This document shows, piece by piece, positions 54,312 through 64,000 of a stretch of DNA of 64,000 nucleotides. This stretch comes from Spirulina subsalsa PCC 9445 (GTDB lineage: Bacteria > Cyanobacteriota > Cyanobacteriia > Cyanobacteriales > Spirulinaceae). Below the pieces are notes generated by a model that did no database searches, was not told where the DNA came from, and worked only from the letters and a program-made list of their open reading frames with translations. The stretch covers positions 445,410 to 509,409 of the forward strand of contig NZ_JH980292.1 in the NCBI RefSeq assembly GCF_000314005.1, written 5' to 3'. The translations under genes and the position numbers were made by a program. Every line of letters starts with the position of its first letter. Position 1 is the stretch's first letter.

Positions 54312-55489
54312 CAGAAGTGTTGAATCGGTACTTATGAACTAAGTACAAATGGACACACTAACCCTGTTAAGGGGTAAATTTAACCAGGTGGCACTAGCTC
54401 TCTAAACCAGTGTACATAGCTAATTTTTTGACACATAAACGCCTGTAAATATCGCAATTTATCCAATAAAGATTTACCGAACTCTGTCGGTATCTTGAGC
54501 ATATTTAGAAGTAAATAGGCAATCAGACAACTATAAATCTGGATTTCAATTCCGTTGATATTTTTAGGGATGAGGCGATCTAATTTGAGGTGCATCTTTA
54601 AAAATTTCCAAAGCAACTCAATTGACCAACGCAAACGATAAAACTCGGCAATTTCTTCTGAGCTAACTCCTCCTTCTCCCGTCTCGGGTAAGTTCGTTAC
54701 TAATCGAAACTCAGTCTTTTTCTCTAAGTCGCTAAAACTCACGACTCTAGCTTCAATTTGTTCGCGACCTTGGCCTAGTAAACAATTGCCATTATCTAGG
54801 AAAGTTAAGTGAACATTGTTCCTAATTCTCAGAACGAAGTAGCGATCCTTCAACTTTTGTAACAGGGCAATTTGAATTAGGCTAAAAAAGCCTCTATCCA
54901 TTATTCCAACGCCATTAGCTGGAATTGATTCTAGGGTTGTATCGCCATATTTATAGTCATGACCTTGACCAAAATGAAGGAAGAGTCCGCCTGGAATTCC
55001 GGTGAAGAGATTTAGACCCGCAAAAAGCTTGACTTGGTGAACTTCTTGATGCCAGAGTAACTTACTGGTGAGAGTGACAATGGTTGAATCTAAGGGAAAA
55101 AGTTGTAGCTGATTGGATGGAATCTTATTCTGTTTAAGAAACTGTTGTGTTAGATGAACCCACAATTGATAAAAAATTTGAGGATCGCGATACTTACTGG
55201 CTTTAGAAAAGGTGGAAATATCAACAGACTCCCCCATAATATTAAGCCTCTTGAAGAGACTTCTCATACTGGTTTGACTCTGGTCAAGAACAAATTCAAG
55301 CCAAATGGAAACGAATTTAAAAGTATTTAAGACGGGATAGTCATCTTGAGGCAAATGACCGAGGCATTGTTTGACAATTTGAGGAAAGTTGGATAGAATC
55401 AAGGGATTAGTTTTTTTAAAAAAGTAAGCCCCTATTTTAAAATAATAGGGGCTTTTTGTCAAGTTTTTTACTAACATTCAACACTTCTG
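54312..55489 (-). mobile_element. IS4-family insertion sequence, copy 2 (intact)
   Basis: A 1178-bp element with the perfect 14-bp ends CAGAAGTGTTGAAT/ATTCAACACTTCTG, flanked by 9-bp direct duplications ATAATCATT. It has a single transposase gene. Clean flanks and an intact reading frame suggest recent transposition. The dead sister copy is at 28406-29584. Confidence 0.95.
54380..55477 (-). CDS. IS4-family transposase
   Basis: A 365-residue DDE transposase. Asp residues occur in LFPLDSTIVTL and IMDRGFFSL, and the YREK signature is YRLRWSIELLWKFLK, the IS4-family hallmark with the catalytic Glu. The reading frame is full length. The first codons overlap a hairpin (GCCCCTATT/AATAGGGGC, about 55427-55453) that could block initiation on readthrough transcripts. 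It starts at an ATG 12 bases inside the right end. Confidence 0.95.
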   Translation of the reverse strand: MLVKNLTKSPYYFKIGAYFFKKTNPLILSNFPQIVKQCLGHLPQDDYPVLNTFKFVSIWLEFVLDQSQTSMRSLFKRLNIMGESVDISTFSKASKYRDPQIFYQLWVHLTQQFLKQNKIPSNQLQLFPLDSTIVTLTSKLLWHQEVHQVKLFAGLNLFTGIPGGLFLHFGQGHDYKYGDTTLESIPANGVGIMDRGFFSLIQIALLQKLKDRYFVLRIRNNVHLTFLDNGNCLLGQGREQIEARVVSFSDLEKKTEFRLVTNLPETGEGGVSSEEIAEFYRLRWSIELLWKFLKMHLKLDRLIPKNINGIEIQIYSCLIAYLLLNMLKIPTEFGKSLLDKLRYLQAFMCQKISYVHWFRELVPPG

Positions 55490-55498
55490 ATAATCATT
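55490..55498. repeat. Target-site duplication, right
   Basis: ATAATCATT, identical to 54303-54311. Confidence 0.9.
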
Positions 55499-55522
55499 AA
55501 TTGTTCCCTATAACTGAATTTT

Positions 55523-56101
55523 TTAAAACCTTGATAATTCTAAAATAAATCCGGGTAAAACATCTTCCCCTGATAAGCTTGTTGGCAATGAAACAATTTC
55601 TATCTCTTGATTTTGACGATAAATTTCTATTCGTTGATTTTGAGGGTCAACCAACCACCCCAATCTTAACCCACTATCCACGTATTCCTGCATTTTTTCC
55701 TGTAATTGAGTTAATGAATCGGTGCGCGATCTTAACTCAATCACAAAATCAGGACAAATTTTGGCAAATCCTTCCTGTTCTTCTTGACTTAATTTATCCC
55801 ATCTTTCCTGAGAGATCCAAGCGACATCAGGAGAACGGTTGCCCCCATTGGGCAAATTAAAGATAGTCGAAGAACTAAAGACTTTACCTAGGTTTGTTTG
55901 ACGATTCCATAACCACACCAAGCCATTAAACTCTGACTCTCTGTTCCCACTAATTGCGCCTACAGGGGGCATAATTATTAATTCTCCTTTGGCTGTTTTT
56001 TCCAGTTGCCAATTTTCGTTATTTTGGCAAAGTTGATAAAATTGCTCATCACTTAAATTGACAGTCTTAATGTTCAAGATAATGGGTTTTGCGGTAATCA
56101 T
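55523..56101 (-). CDS. Uma2 family endonuclease-like protein
   Basis: A 192-residue Uma2 protein with LEKTAKGELIIMPPVGAISG, NGGNRSPDVAWISQERWD (metal-site Asp), CPDFVIELRSRTDSLTQLQ (Glu) and the tail EDVLPGFILEL. It is closest in the window to 2695-3309, sharing the NRSPD and LPGF blocks. Codon use is more AT-rich than most neighbours. It lies just beyond the IS and is followed upstream by another Uma2 gene on the same strand. Confidence 0.88.
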   Translation of the reverse strand: MITAKPIILNIKTVNLSDEQFYQLCQNNENWQLEKTAKGELIIMPPVGAISGNRESEFNGLVWLWNRQTNLGKVFSSSTIFNLPNGGNRSPDVAWISQERWDKLSQEEQEGFAKICPDFVIELRSRTDSLTQLQEKMQEYVDSGLRLGWLVDPQNQRIEIYRQNQEIEIVSLPTSLSGEDVLPGFILELSRF

Positions 56102-56186
56102 TTGTTTAAGTTTTGGTAATGAATGTTTGGGGGTTGCTGAATAAGTCTACTTGTGGGGTTAAGGAACGGGAAACAACAGATAATTT

Positions 56187-56849
56187 TTATGATATTTCTT
56201 CAACAAAAGCTTGATGTTCATCCGTGGCTAACCCCTCTTGTAAAATCGCTAAAACTTGAGGTAAGTCACCCGCTAATAATGCCGATCTATCTAACCATAA
56301 ACCCGGAAAAATTTGGGAACATATTATACCATCTGCATTGGGTTCAAGTTTGATATATTCTTCATTGGTTAATCTAAACCAGTCCAATTCATGATCATCA
56401 ACCCGCCAAACTAAATATTCTTGAACTTGGTTACGGCGATAAACATTAAGTTTTTGATGTAAGTCCAGAGAGACGGTACTTGCTGCTATTTCGACGATTA
56501 ACTCCGGCGCACCTTCTACATAGCCATCCTCACTAATTGTTGATTGTCCACCCTCTATAATTCTTAATAGCCCATCGGGTTGAGGTTCATTATTGGCATC
56601 AAGGCGCACGGTACAATTATCCCCTAATTGCAAACTAGGGGTAAAGGCTTTGTAGAAACCTAACCAAGTGATAATACGAGCGTGGGGTTCACCATGATTA
56701 GTAATTCTCAGGGGGGAAGCCATGTAAACAATTCCTTCAATCAATTCGGCTTTTTTCAGATTGGGCATAGCATTATATCTACGCTCAAATTCGTTACGAG
56801 TCAGTTTATCACCATTTTCTAGGGGAAAAATTGTTGCAGTTGCTGCCAT
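56187..56849 (-). CDS. Uma2 family endonuclease-like protein
   Basis: A 220-residue Uma2 protein of a different subgroup: MPNLKKAELIEGIVYMASPL, NNEPQPDGLLRIIEGG (metal-site Asp), GAPELIVEIAASTVSLDLHQK (Glu and the following Lys), VQEYLVWRVDDHELDW and GLWLDRSALLAGDL. It is on the same strand as the Uma2 gene at 55523, with 85 bases between, but the two differ too much to be a recent duplication. Confidence 0.9.
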   Translation of the reverse strand: MAATATIFPLENGDKLTRNEFERRYNAMPNLKKAELIEGIVYMASPLRITNHGEPHARIITWLGFYKAFTPSLQLGDNCTVRLDANNEPQPDGLLRIIEGGQSTISEDGYVEGAPELIVEIAASTVSLDLHQKLNVYRRNQVQEYLVWRVDDHELDWFRLTNEEYIKLEPNADGIICSQIFPGLWLDRSALLAGDLPQVLAILQEGLATDEHQAFVEEIS

Positions 56850-56931
56850 GATTTTATTTCAAATTTTAATAGATTTTAAAGTGTAAACTGGGAGTACCTA
56901 CTAATAGGATACCCTGTCTTTTGAATTGATG

Positions 56932-58827
56932 CTAGGAATTACCCCAATGTTCATACCACAGTTCAAACACGAGTAACGTCCATAATAACTTACGATGATC
57001 TTGTTTGCCTTGCAGATGTTCCCGCAATAGTTTCTGAACATAACTCACATTAAAAAAGCCTTCTGCTTGTAGGCGTGTGGGGGAGAGCATTTCTTCGAGG
57101 AGGGGACGTAAATCACTGGTAAACCATTTAGCGACGGGCATATTAAAGCCTTTCTTGCTCCGGCGTGAAACTTGTGGGGGTAAGTGATTTTTCATGGTTT
57201 GTTTTAAAATATATTTAGTGGTTAGGCCGTGGAGTTTCATGCTGTGGGGAATTTGGGCGACATATTCGACGAGAGTATGATTAAGCAGGGGAACTCTCAC
57301 CTCTAGGGAATTAGCCATGCTTGCCCGATCAACTTTGGGTAGAATATCTCCTTCGAGATACATTTTTAGGTCACAATATAACAGTTGATTAACGGCTTCT
57401 TGGGCTTGGGAGTTGTGTTGATGTTGGAAGGCAATGTGATAAGTATCTTTTTCTGCAAGTTGTGTCCAAGGTTGTAGAAGTTTTTGTTTTTGTTCAAGGT
57501 TAAATGAACCGAGCCATTGATGATGGCGCATGATAATGGGAATACCACGCCCGGCGATAAAACGGCGGAGTTTGAAGTCTAAACTAATGTTATCGAAGGA
57601 CACGGGTAGGCGGTCTACTAACCAAGGAATAAAACGATGGCGAATAAAACCGGGGAGTAAGGCTTCGTAGTATTCGACTAAACGATGGGCTTGTAGTGTA
57701 GAATATCCGGCAAAAAGTTCGTCGCCGCCATCTCCGCCGAGGGCAACTTTGACATGATGGCGGGTGAATTGGGAGAGGAGAAAGGTGGGAATAAAGGAGG
57801 AGTCACCGAGGGGTTCATCTAGGAATTTTGCCATTTGCGGCACAAGGTCTAAGGTAAGTTTAGGGGTGAGGGTTAATTCGTAATGTTGGGTTTGTAAATG
57901 ATGGGCAACTTGACGGGCGTAGTTTGATTCATCAAAGGAGGGATCATCAAAGCGAATGGAAAAACTTTTTACATTGCCGGGGGCTATTTCGGTCATGAGG
58001 GCGGCGACGGTGCTGGAATCTAATCCTCCACTGAGGAGGACTCCGACGGGAACATCACTGACCATTTCTTTTTCTACGGCATTGCGTAAAACGCCTAATA
58101 ATTCCCGTTGATAGTCTTTAGCTTGTTTGGGTTTAATTTTTTCGCTGCGGGACAAATTCACGTCCCAATATTGCCAGATTTTCAGTTGACCGTCGTAGAA
58201 GGAGAGGGCATGACCGGGGGGGAGTTTGGCGATGTTTTGGAAGATGCTGCGGGGGGTGGGGATGTATTCAAAGCTGAGGTATTCGTTGAGGGCGACTAGA
58301 TCAATGTTGCGGGAGATGCCGGGGTAGGTGAGGATGGTTTTGAGTTCGGAGCCGAAGATGAGGGCGTTGTCTTGGAGAGTGTAGTATAGGGGTTTGATGC
58401 CCATGCGATCGCGCCCAATCAATAAGCGCTGTTTCCGACTATCCCACAGGGCAAAGGCAAACATCCCGTTGAGGTATTCTAGAAATTCATCGCCGAATTC
58501 TTCGTAGGCGTGAACCAGAACTTCTGTATCGGTTGCCGTGTAAAATTTATGACCCAAGCGCGTGAGGGAACGAGTTAATTCGCGATAGTTGTAGAGTTCC
58601 CCGTTGAATACCACACAAATGGTTTTATCTTCGTTATAGATGGGTTGTTGTCCTCCCGCAAGGTCGATAATGGAAAGACGACGAGAACCCAAGCCCACGT
58701 TATTCTGGACATAGTAGCCTTCTTGATCGGGACCTCGATGGGTGATAGCTGTTGTCATACGGCCGATTAATCCGGGATCTACTGGGCGATCGCGTTCTCC
58801 ATACACCACACCACAAATTCCGCACAT
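56932..58827 (-). CDS. asnB: Asparagine synthase (glutamine-hydrolysing)
   Basis: A 631-residue AsnB-type enzyme. Cys2 (MCGICGVVYG) is the glutaminase nucleophile; THRGPDQEGYY, VVFNGELYNYREL and DTEVLVHAYEEFG complete that domain. The synthetase domain has the PP-loop VLLSGGLDSSTVAALM and ALGGDGGDELFAGY. The C-terminal RVPLLNHTLVEYVAQIP and KGFNMPVAKWF are typical of the longer AsnB forms often found in polysaccharide or amidotransferase clusters. It could make asparagine or amidate another substrate. Confidence 0.93.
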   Translation of the reverse strand: MCGICGVVYGERDRPVDPGLIGRMTTAITHRGPDQEGYYVQNNVGLGSRRLSIIDLAGGQQPIYNEDKTICVVFNGELYNYRELTRSLTRLGHKFYTATDTEVLVHAYEEFGDEFLEYLNGMFAFALWDSRKQRLLIGRDRMGIKPLYYTLQDNALIFGSELKTILTYPGISRNIDLVALNEYLSFEYIPTPRSIFQNIAKLPPGHALSFYDGQLKIWQYWDVNLSRSEKIKPKQAKDYQRELLGVLRNAVEKEMVSDVPVGVLLSGGLDSSTVAALMTEIAPGNVKSFSIRFDDPSFDESNYARQVAHHLQTQHYELTLTPKLTLDLVPQMAKFLDEPLGDSSFIPTFLLSQFTRHHVKVALGGDGGDELFAGYSTLQAHRLVEYYEALLPGFIRHRFIPWLVDRLPVSFDNISLDFKLRRFIAGRGIPIIMRHHQWLGSFNLEQKQKLLQPWTQLAEKDTYHIAFQHQHNSQAQEAVNQLLYCDLKMYLEGDILPKVDRASMANSLEVRVPLLNHTLVEYVAQIPHSMKLHGLTTKYILKQTMKNHLPPQVSRRSKKGFNMPVAKWFTSDLRPLLEEMLSPTRLQAEGFFNVSYVQKLLREHLQGKQDHRKLLWTLLVFELWYEHWGNS

Positions 58828-59286
58828 AGTCTAATCCTCAATTCATCGTCCCATTAAAACATCTCATAGCACTCCACAGGAGGAGATATTCAATATAGCA
58901 AGTTGGGTGGGGTGACAGTGAAACCCAAAAAAATAATCATCAGTAATCTGTCATGGTAAGTGGAATAAAGCTCTCTCCGTTGTTCATTATTAATGATCAG
59001 GAGAGAAAAATATTTACGGTTTATTGCTTAAAAATCTTATTTTTACTTAACGATCTAGAGCGTATCCCACAAGCTAGAATAAACTGGTATAAAACAGCAA
59101 AAAAACGCCTCTTTTCTCCCCTCTCCTCTTACCCTAGCACCTAAAAAACAGGGCTATACTCACTAAGTTAAGCTCTTGTCTAGAAGCAGATTTAGTGAGC
59201 GGATTTTTCAGACTTTTTTTGTAAATAGTTGATCCCCCCTGACCTAATCAACTCTGACCTAATCGTGAACAAATTGTGACAAAATC
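58828..59286. other. Intergenic between divergent asnB and kinase
   Basis: AT-rich, with no convincing gene; the open frame at 58953-59144 looks like noise. Just before the kinase start is an 11-bp direct repeat, CTGACCTAATC, at 59239-59249 and 59254-59264, possibly an operator. Confidence 0.45.
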
Positions 59287-61341
59287 GTGAAAAACAAGCA
59301 GGCTCGATCCCTTGTTCGTTCTTTGACCTTCAAAAGCCAACAACAGGGCGTAATATTACTTTATTTGATTGGATTTATTTTTTTACAAGCCGTTAGTGGC
59401 TTTCAAATTTGGCATAATTTTAAACAAAAAGAAACGGCTTTAATGGCGCGCTATGTGGAAAAACTCCAACATACCTATCGCGTCACCACAGACACTTATA
59501 AATTAGTTTCTCAAACCATTTACGATGAAATTGTCAATCGTCCTGAAATTATTGATTTAGTGGAAGCGGCTAATACTGCCACTCCCGAGGAACAGGCCAT
59601 TTTGCGCGATCGCCTGTTTAACGTACTCAATCCAACTTATCAAAACCTCACCAAACGCAATTTACGCCAGTTACACTTTCATTTCCCCGATGGTACCAGT
59701 TTTTTAAGAATGCACCGACCGGATCGCTTTGGCGATCCCTTATTTGATGTGCGTTACTCTATTAAACTAGCGAACGAAGAAAAAAGATTTGTTTTTGGTT
59801 TTGAAGAAGGTCGAATTTATAATGGTTTTCGTTATGTTTTCCCTCTTTTTTCTTTAGCAAATGGCAATCCTCAACACATAGGATCAGTAGAAACCAGCAT
59901 TAGTTTCCAAGCCATTCGGGAAGAGATGGCCAAACTTTTCCCCGGTTGTTTTGACTTCATGCTGCGGGGAGATATTGTCGAATCAACGGTTTTTGCGGAA
60001 GAACAAGGCAATTATAACAGCAGTCCCATTAGTCCAGATTTTGTTATTGAGTCCCCGGAATTACGGGGAGATATTTCCGGTCAGAAAGAATGGTGTAAAA
60101 ATGTGGATCAAATTAATCAAGCTCTCCAAGAGGTCGTTCCGGGGAGAATCCAAGAAGATACACCTCAAGCTATTGCTGTCCGTCTAGAGAATCAACAGGA
60201 TTATGTTGTCACCTTTATCCCCATTCACAATATTAAAGATGACTTAGTGGCTTATATTGTATCCTACGAGGTGGATGAGAACCTAGCCGGATATCGCCTG
60301 ACCCTTTATTTAATGTTAGGCGCAACGACTTGTTTTAATAGTATTCTGGTGTTGTTTATTGCCTATATTAACCACAGTCGCAAGTTATTAACCCATAAAA
60401 ATAAACGCCTTGAAAAAGAGGTAGAAGCTCGGAAAATTGCTGAAGATAATGCTCATCACCACTCTCAAGAATTGCAGATAACCTTACAAGAACTGAAGGT
60501 GACACAGGCGAAGTTAATTCAAACGGAAAAAATGAGTTCTTTAAACCAGTTAGTGGCGGGAATGGCGCATGAGATTAATAATCCCATTAGTTTTATTTAC
60601 AGTAATGTTGAACCCGCTAAAGAGTATCTGACCACGCTTTTTAATACCTTAGATTTTTATCAGCAAGTCCCCTGTTGTCAAGCCTTGCCACTGCCACCGG
60701 ATTGGGACGATTTAGAATTTGTGCGGGAAGACTTTCCTAAACTTTTAGAGTCGATTCAATTTGGGGCGAAACGAGTGGATCGGATTGTGCAAGCATTGCG
60801 CAATTTCTCGCGACTGGATGAAGCTACTCTCAAGTCCGTGGATATTCATGAGGGACTTGATAGTAGTTTAGCGTTGCTCAATCATCGACTGCGGAGGAAT
60901 GAGCAACGTCAGGAGATTGAGGTGAGTCGAGAGTATAACGATTTACCGTTAATTACTTGTTATCCGAGTTTGTTAAATCAGGTGTTTATTAATATTCTCT
61001 CTAATGCCATAGATGCCTTAGAGCGGTGCAGTTGGCAAGAGAACAATGTGCCGAGGATTCAGGTGAAAACGGCACGAATTGATGAGGACTGGATCAGCCT
61101 AGAGATGGCTAATAATGGCGATCGCATTCCTCCTGAGATTTTAGACCGGATTTTTGACCCGTTCTTTACGACAAAACCCATCGGCAAGGGGACAGGATTA
61201 GGACTCAGTACGGCTTATTTTATTGTAGTGGAAACCCACGGCGGACAGGTGAGTTGTGATGCTCAACCGGGGGGGGAAACAACCTTTCGGATTAAATTAC
61301 CCATTCAGGGGGTAAATCGGGGGGAATTCCCCACTATTTGA
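59287..61341 (+). CDS. Membrane sensor histidine kinase
   Basis: A 684-residue kinase. The first membrane helix (about residues 17-37) and second (about 340-364) bracket a roughly 300-residue periplasmic sensor region, probably Cache-like ([23 protein letters not shown]). A coiled coil follows, then the H-box [20 protein letters not shown] with phospho-acceptor His428, and the ATPase domain with N-box [15 protein letters not shown] and G-boxes [19 protein letters not shown]. The ligand is unknown. The start is GTG. No response regulator is adjacent. The 3' end overlaps the convergent gene at 61334 by 8 bases. Confidence 0.92.
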   Translation: MKNKQARSLVRSLTFKSQQQGVILLYLIGFIFLQAVSGFQIWHNFKQKETALMARYVEKLQHTYRVTTDTYKLVSQTIYDEIVNRPEIIDLVEAANTATPEEQAILRDRLFNVLNPTYQNLTKRNLRQLHFHFPDGTSFLRMHRPDRFGDPLFDVRYSIKLANEEKRFVFGFEEGRIYNGFRYVFPLFSLANGNPQHIGSVETSISFQAIREEMAKLFPGCFDFMLRGDIVESTVFAEEQGNYNSSPISPDFVIESPELRGDISGQKEWCKNVDQINQALQEVVPGRIQEDTPQAIAVRLENQQDYVVTFIPIHNIKDDLVAYIVSYEVDENLAGYRLTLYLMLGATTCFNSILVLFIAYINHSRKLLTHKNKRLEKEVEARKIAEDNAHHHSQELQITLQELKVTQAKLIQTEKMSSLNQLVAGMAHEINNPISFIYSNVEPAKEYLTTLFNTLDFYQQVPCCQALPLPPDWDDLEFVREDFPKLLESIQFGAKRVDRIVQALRNFSRLDEATLKSVDIHEGLDSSLALLNHRLRRNEQRQEIEVSREYNDLPLITCYPSLLNQVFINILSNAIDALERCSWQENNVPRIQVKTARIDEDWISLEMANNGDRIPPEILDRIFDPFFTTKPIGKGTGLGLSTAYFIVVETHGGQVSCDAQPGGETTFRIKLPIQGVNRGEFPTI

Positions 61342-61906
61342 GTAATTCGGTGAGTTCTTGGGTGGATGTTCCCAGAATCCGGGCGAGGGTGTTCATTTCA
61401 TTATTACTGAAGCCATCGCGAATTTCGATCAGTTCTTGGGCTGACTTCCCGACGATACGCGCAATCACCTTAATTTGCTCGTCGGTGATGTCCTTGCCGC
61501 GATAGATGTCGCGCAATTCTTGGGGGGAGAGACGATAGGAGTTACAGAAAAAGATAAATTCCTTGTCGCTTACATCGAGTTCTCGCTGGCGATCGCGTAA
61601 TAAAAAGGCGATCGCCCTCGTCCCATGTTCAGGACGCTTGGCATTCTCTAGATAGCGCTCCATTAACTTATTCACCCGTGCCGGATTTCCCCCCGTCCGT
61701 CGAATCAAGTCTAGACAAGCCATCTGTAACGCTTTCGTCAGCGTATCATTATCCTCGTGCAGTTGTTCGTCCTCATTGAGCGTTTCCACAATGCGGGCGG
61801 CAATTTCGGGGGTACAGAAACCCACCTCTTGATCCTCATAGACAATCGCAATATAGGTGCGGTCAGAGTTAAACTCTAGATGTAAGGGCTGATTGGTTTG
61901 TTTCAT
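61334..61906 (-). CDS. Hypothetical protein, 190 aa, HTH-like repeats
   Basis: Begins MKQTNQPLHLEFNSDRTYIA and IVYEDQEVGFCTPEIAARIVE. The C-terminal part has three similar helical segments: SPQELRDIYRGKDITDEQIK, IARIVGKSAQELIEIRDG and [17 protein letters not shown]. The last two look like repeated short helix-turn-helix units. Family not recognised. It is soluble, acidic and convergent with the kinase gene; the 8-base overlap of the ends could cause transcriptional interference. Confidence 0.7.
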   Translation of the reverse strand: MKQTNQPLHLEFNSDRTYIAIVYEDQEVGFCTPEIAARIVETLNEDEQLHEDNDTLTKALQMACLDLIRRTGGNPARVNKLMERYLENAKRPEHGTRAIAFLLRDRQRELDVSDKEFIFFCNSYRLSPQELRDIYRGKDITDEQIKVIARIVGKSAQELIEIRDGFSNNEMNTLARILGTSTQELTELLK

Positions 61907-63654
<1,748 letters not shown>

Positions 63655-63668
63655 GATGTAAACCCCTA

Positions 63669-63692
63669 GGGGGGTGGTCATTCCCCCCCCTT
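63669..63692 (+). terminator. GC hairpin between atpD and atpC
   Basis: GGGGGG (63669-63674) can pair with the CCCCCCCC run (63683-63690), followed by only TT. It may attenuate transcription or stabilise the atpD mRNA end rather than terminate. Confidence 0.4.
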
Positions 63693-63783
63693 GCATCCTT
63701 CCTCTTTTTGTCGGTGGAGAGCAACTCAGTTGTCTCTCCCCTTCGCCACGCCACTCCACCCGAAACAAAGGACTAATAGCAAG

Positions 63784-64000
63784 ATGACTTTAAGTGTGCG
63801 CGTTGTTACGCCAGATAAAACGGTTTTAGAAACCTCCGCCCAAGAGGTGATCCTCCCTAGCACCACCGGACAATTAGGGATTTTAAGCGGTCACGCCCCC
63901 CTGTTAACCGCGTTAGATATTGGGGTGATGCGCGTCCGTCCGGAAAAAGACTGGTTAGCGATCGCCTTACTCGGAGGTTTCGCCGAAGTTGAAGAGGATC
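63784..64000 (+). CDS. atpC: ATP synthase F1 subunit epsilon (partial)
   Basis: The first 72 codons of the epsilon subunit, cut by the window end. It starts [20 protein letters not shown] and continues [20 protein letters not shown], the typical N-terminal beta-sandwich. The subunit links the F1 head to the rotor and inhibits ATP hydrolysis. The cyanobacterial symbol is atpE. Confidence 0.95.
   Translation, partial: MTLSVRVVTPDKTVLETSAQEVILPSTTGQLGILSGHAPLLTALDIGVMRVRPEKDWLAIALLGGFAEVEED

Noticed and set aside
58953-59144. 62-codon plus-strand frame between asnB and the kinase
   Set aside because: AT-rich, no motif, no ribosome-binding site; likely noise.

Overview
The window is a piece of a cyanobacterial chromosome, most likely from a filamentous species. 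Evidence for a cyanobacterium: the HIP1 octamer GCGATCGC is everywhere; photosynthesis genes are present (chlM, petG, a CytM-type cytochrome c); and the ATP synthase beta and epsilon genes sit together as a separate pair. A full-length hetR (41091-41990) points to a filamentous organism. Nothing here shows whether it makes heterocysts. No CRISPR array, prophage or plasmid backbone was seen.

Layout. 1-5000: start of an FG-GAP repeat protein running off the left edge, a TIGR03032-type protein, a Uma2 gene and an AT-rich solitary adenine DNA methyltransferase. 5-20 kb: a housekeeping block with sat, a caspase-fold protein lacking the catalytic His and Cys, ftsH, an NlpC/P60 peptidase, a beta-lactamase-fold protein lacking SxxK, chlM, potA, mrdA-rsmD, petG, cytM and an HD-GYP protein. 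20.7-26.2 kb: divergent manganese ABC transporter genes (mntC against mntAB) and a nucleotidyltransferase fused to a degenerate phosphohexomutase domain. 26.3-33.1 kb: a decayed accessory zone with TnpB fragments, a broken patA-like regulator, a dead IS4-family copy, a truncated exported protein, a Uma2 remnant, a TIGR03032-TPR-glycosyltransferase gene and an intronless tRNA-Leu(UAA). 33-46 kb: ispE, rsmA, a response regulator with a structured leader, purU, ruvA-pyrE, hetR with a candidate HetR site upstream, two overlapping L,D-transpeptidases, cobS and tgt. 46-56.9 kb: a TnpB remnant, tandem Uma2 genes, an RND pump, a B12/radical-SAM protein, an intact IS4-family copy with a 9-bp target duplication, and two more Uma2 genes. 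57-64 kb: asnB, a sensor kinase, an unknown 190-aa protein, atpD and the start of atpC.

Recurring themes. Three kinds of sequence fill the gaps between genes: 7-bp tandem repeats (TCCCGAC/TCCCGAT type), hairpins and fragments resembling IS200/IS605 ends, and short dispersed palindromes. Seven Uma2 genes and one Uma2 remnant are present. Several proteins keep a well-known fold but have lost its catalytic residues: the caspase-like protein, the beta-lactamase-like protein and the phosphohexomutase domain.

No complete, clearly new multi-gene system was found. The most promising leads are regulatory DNA or RNA: a phased five-repeat operator between mntC and mntA, a GGG-N5-CCC site upstream of hetR, a leader with mutually exclusive stems before a response-regulator gene, and a pair of homologous hairpin elements around 48.6 and 49.0 kb. 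All calls come from reading the sequence; no database search was run.
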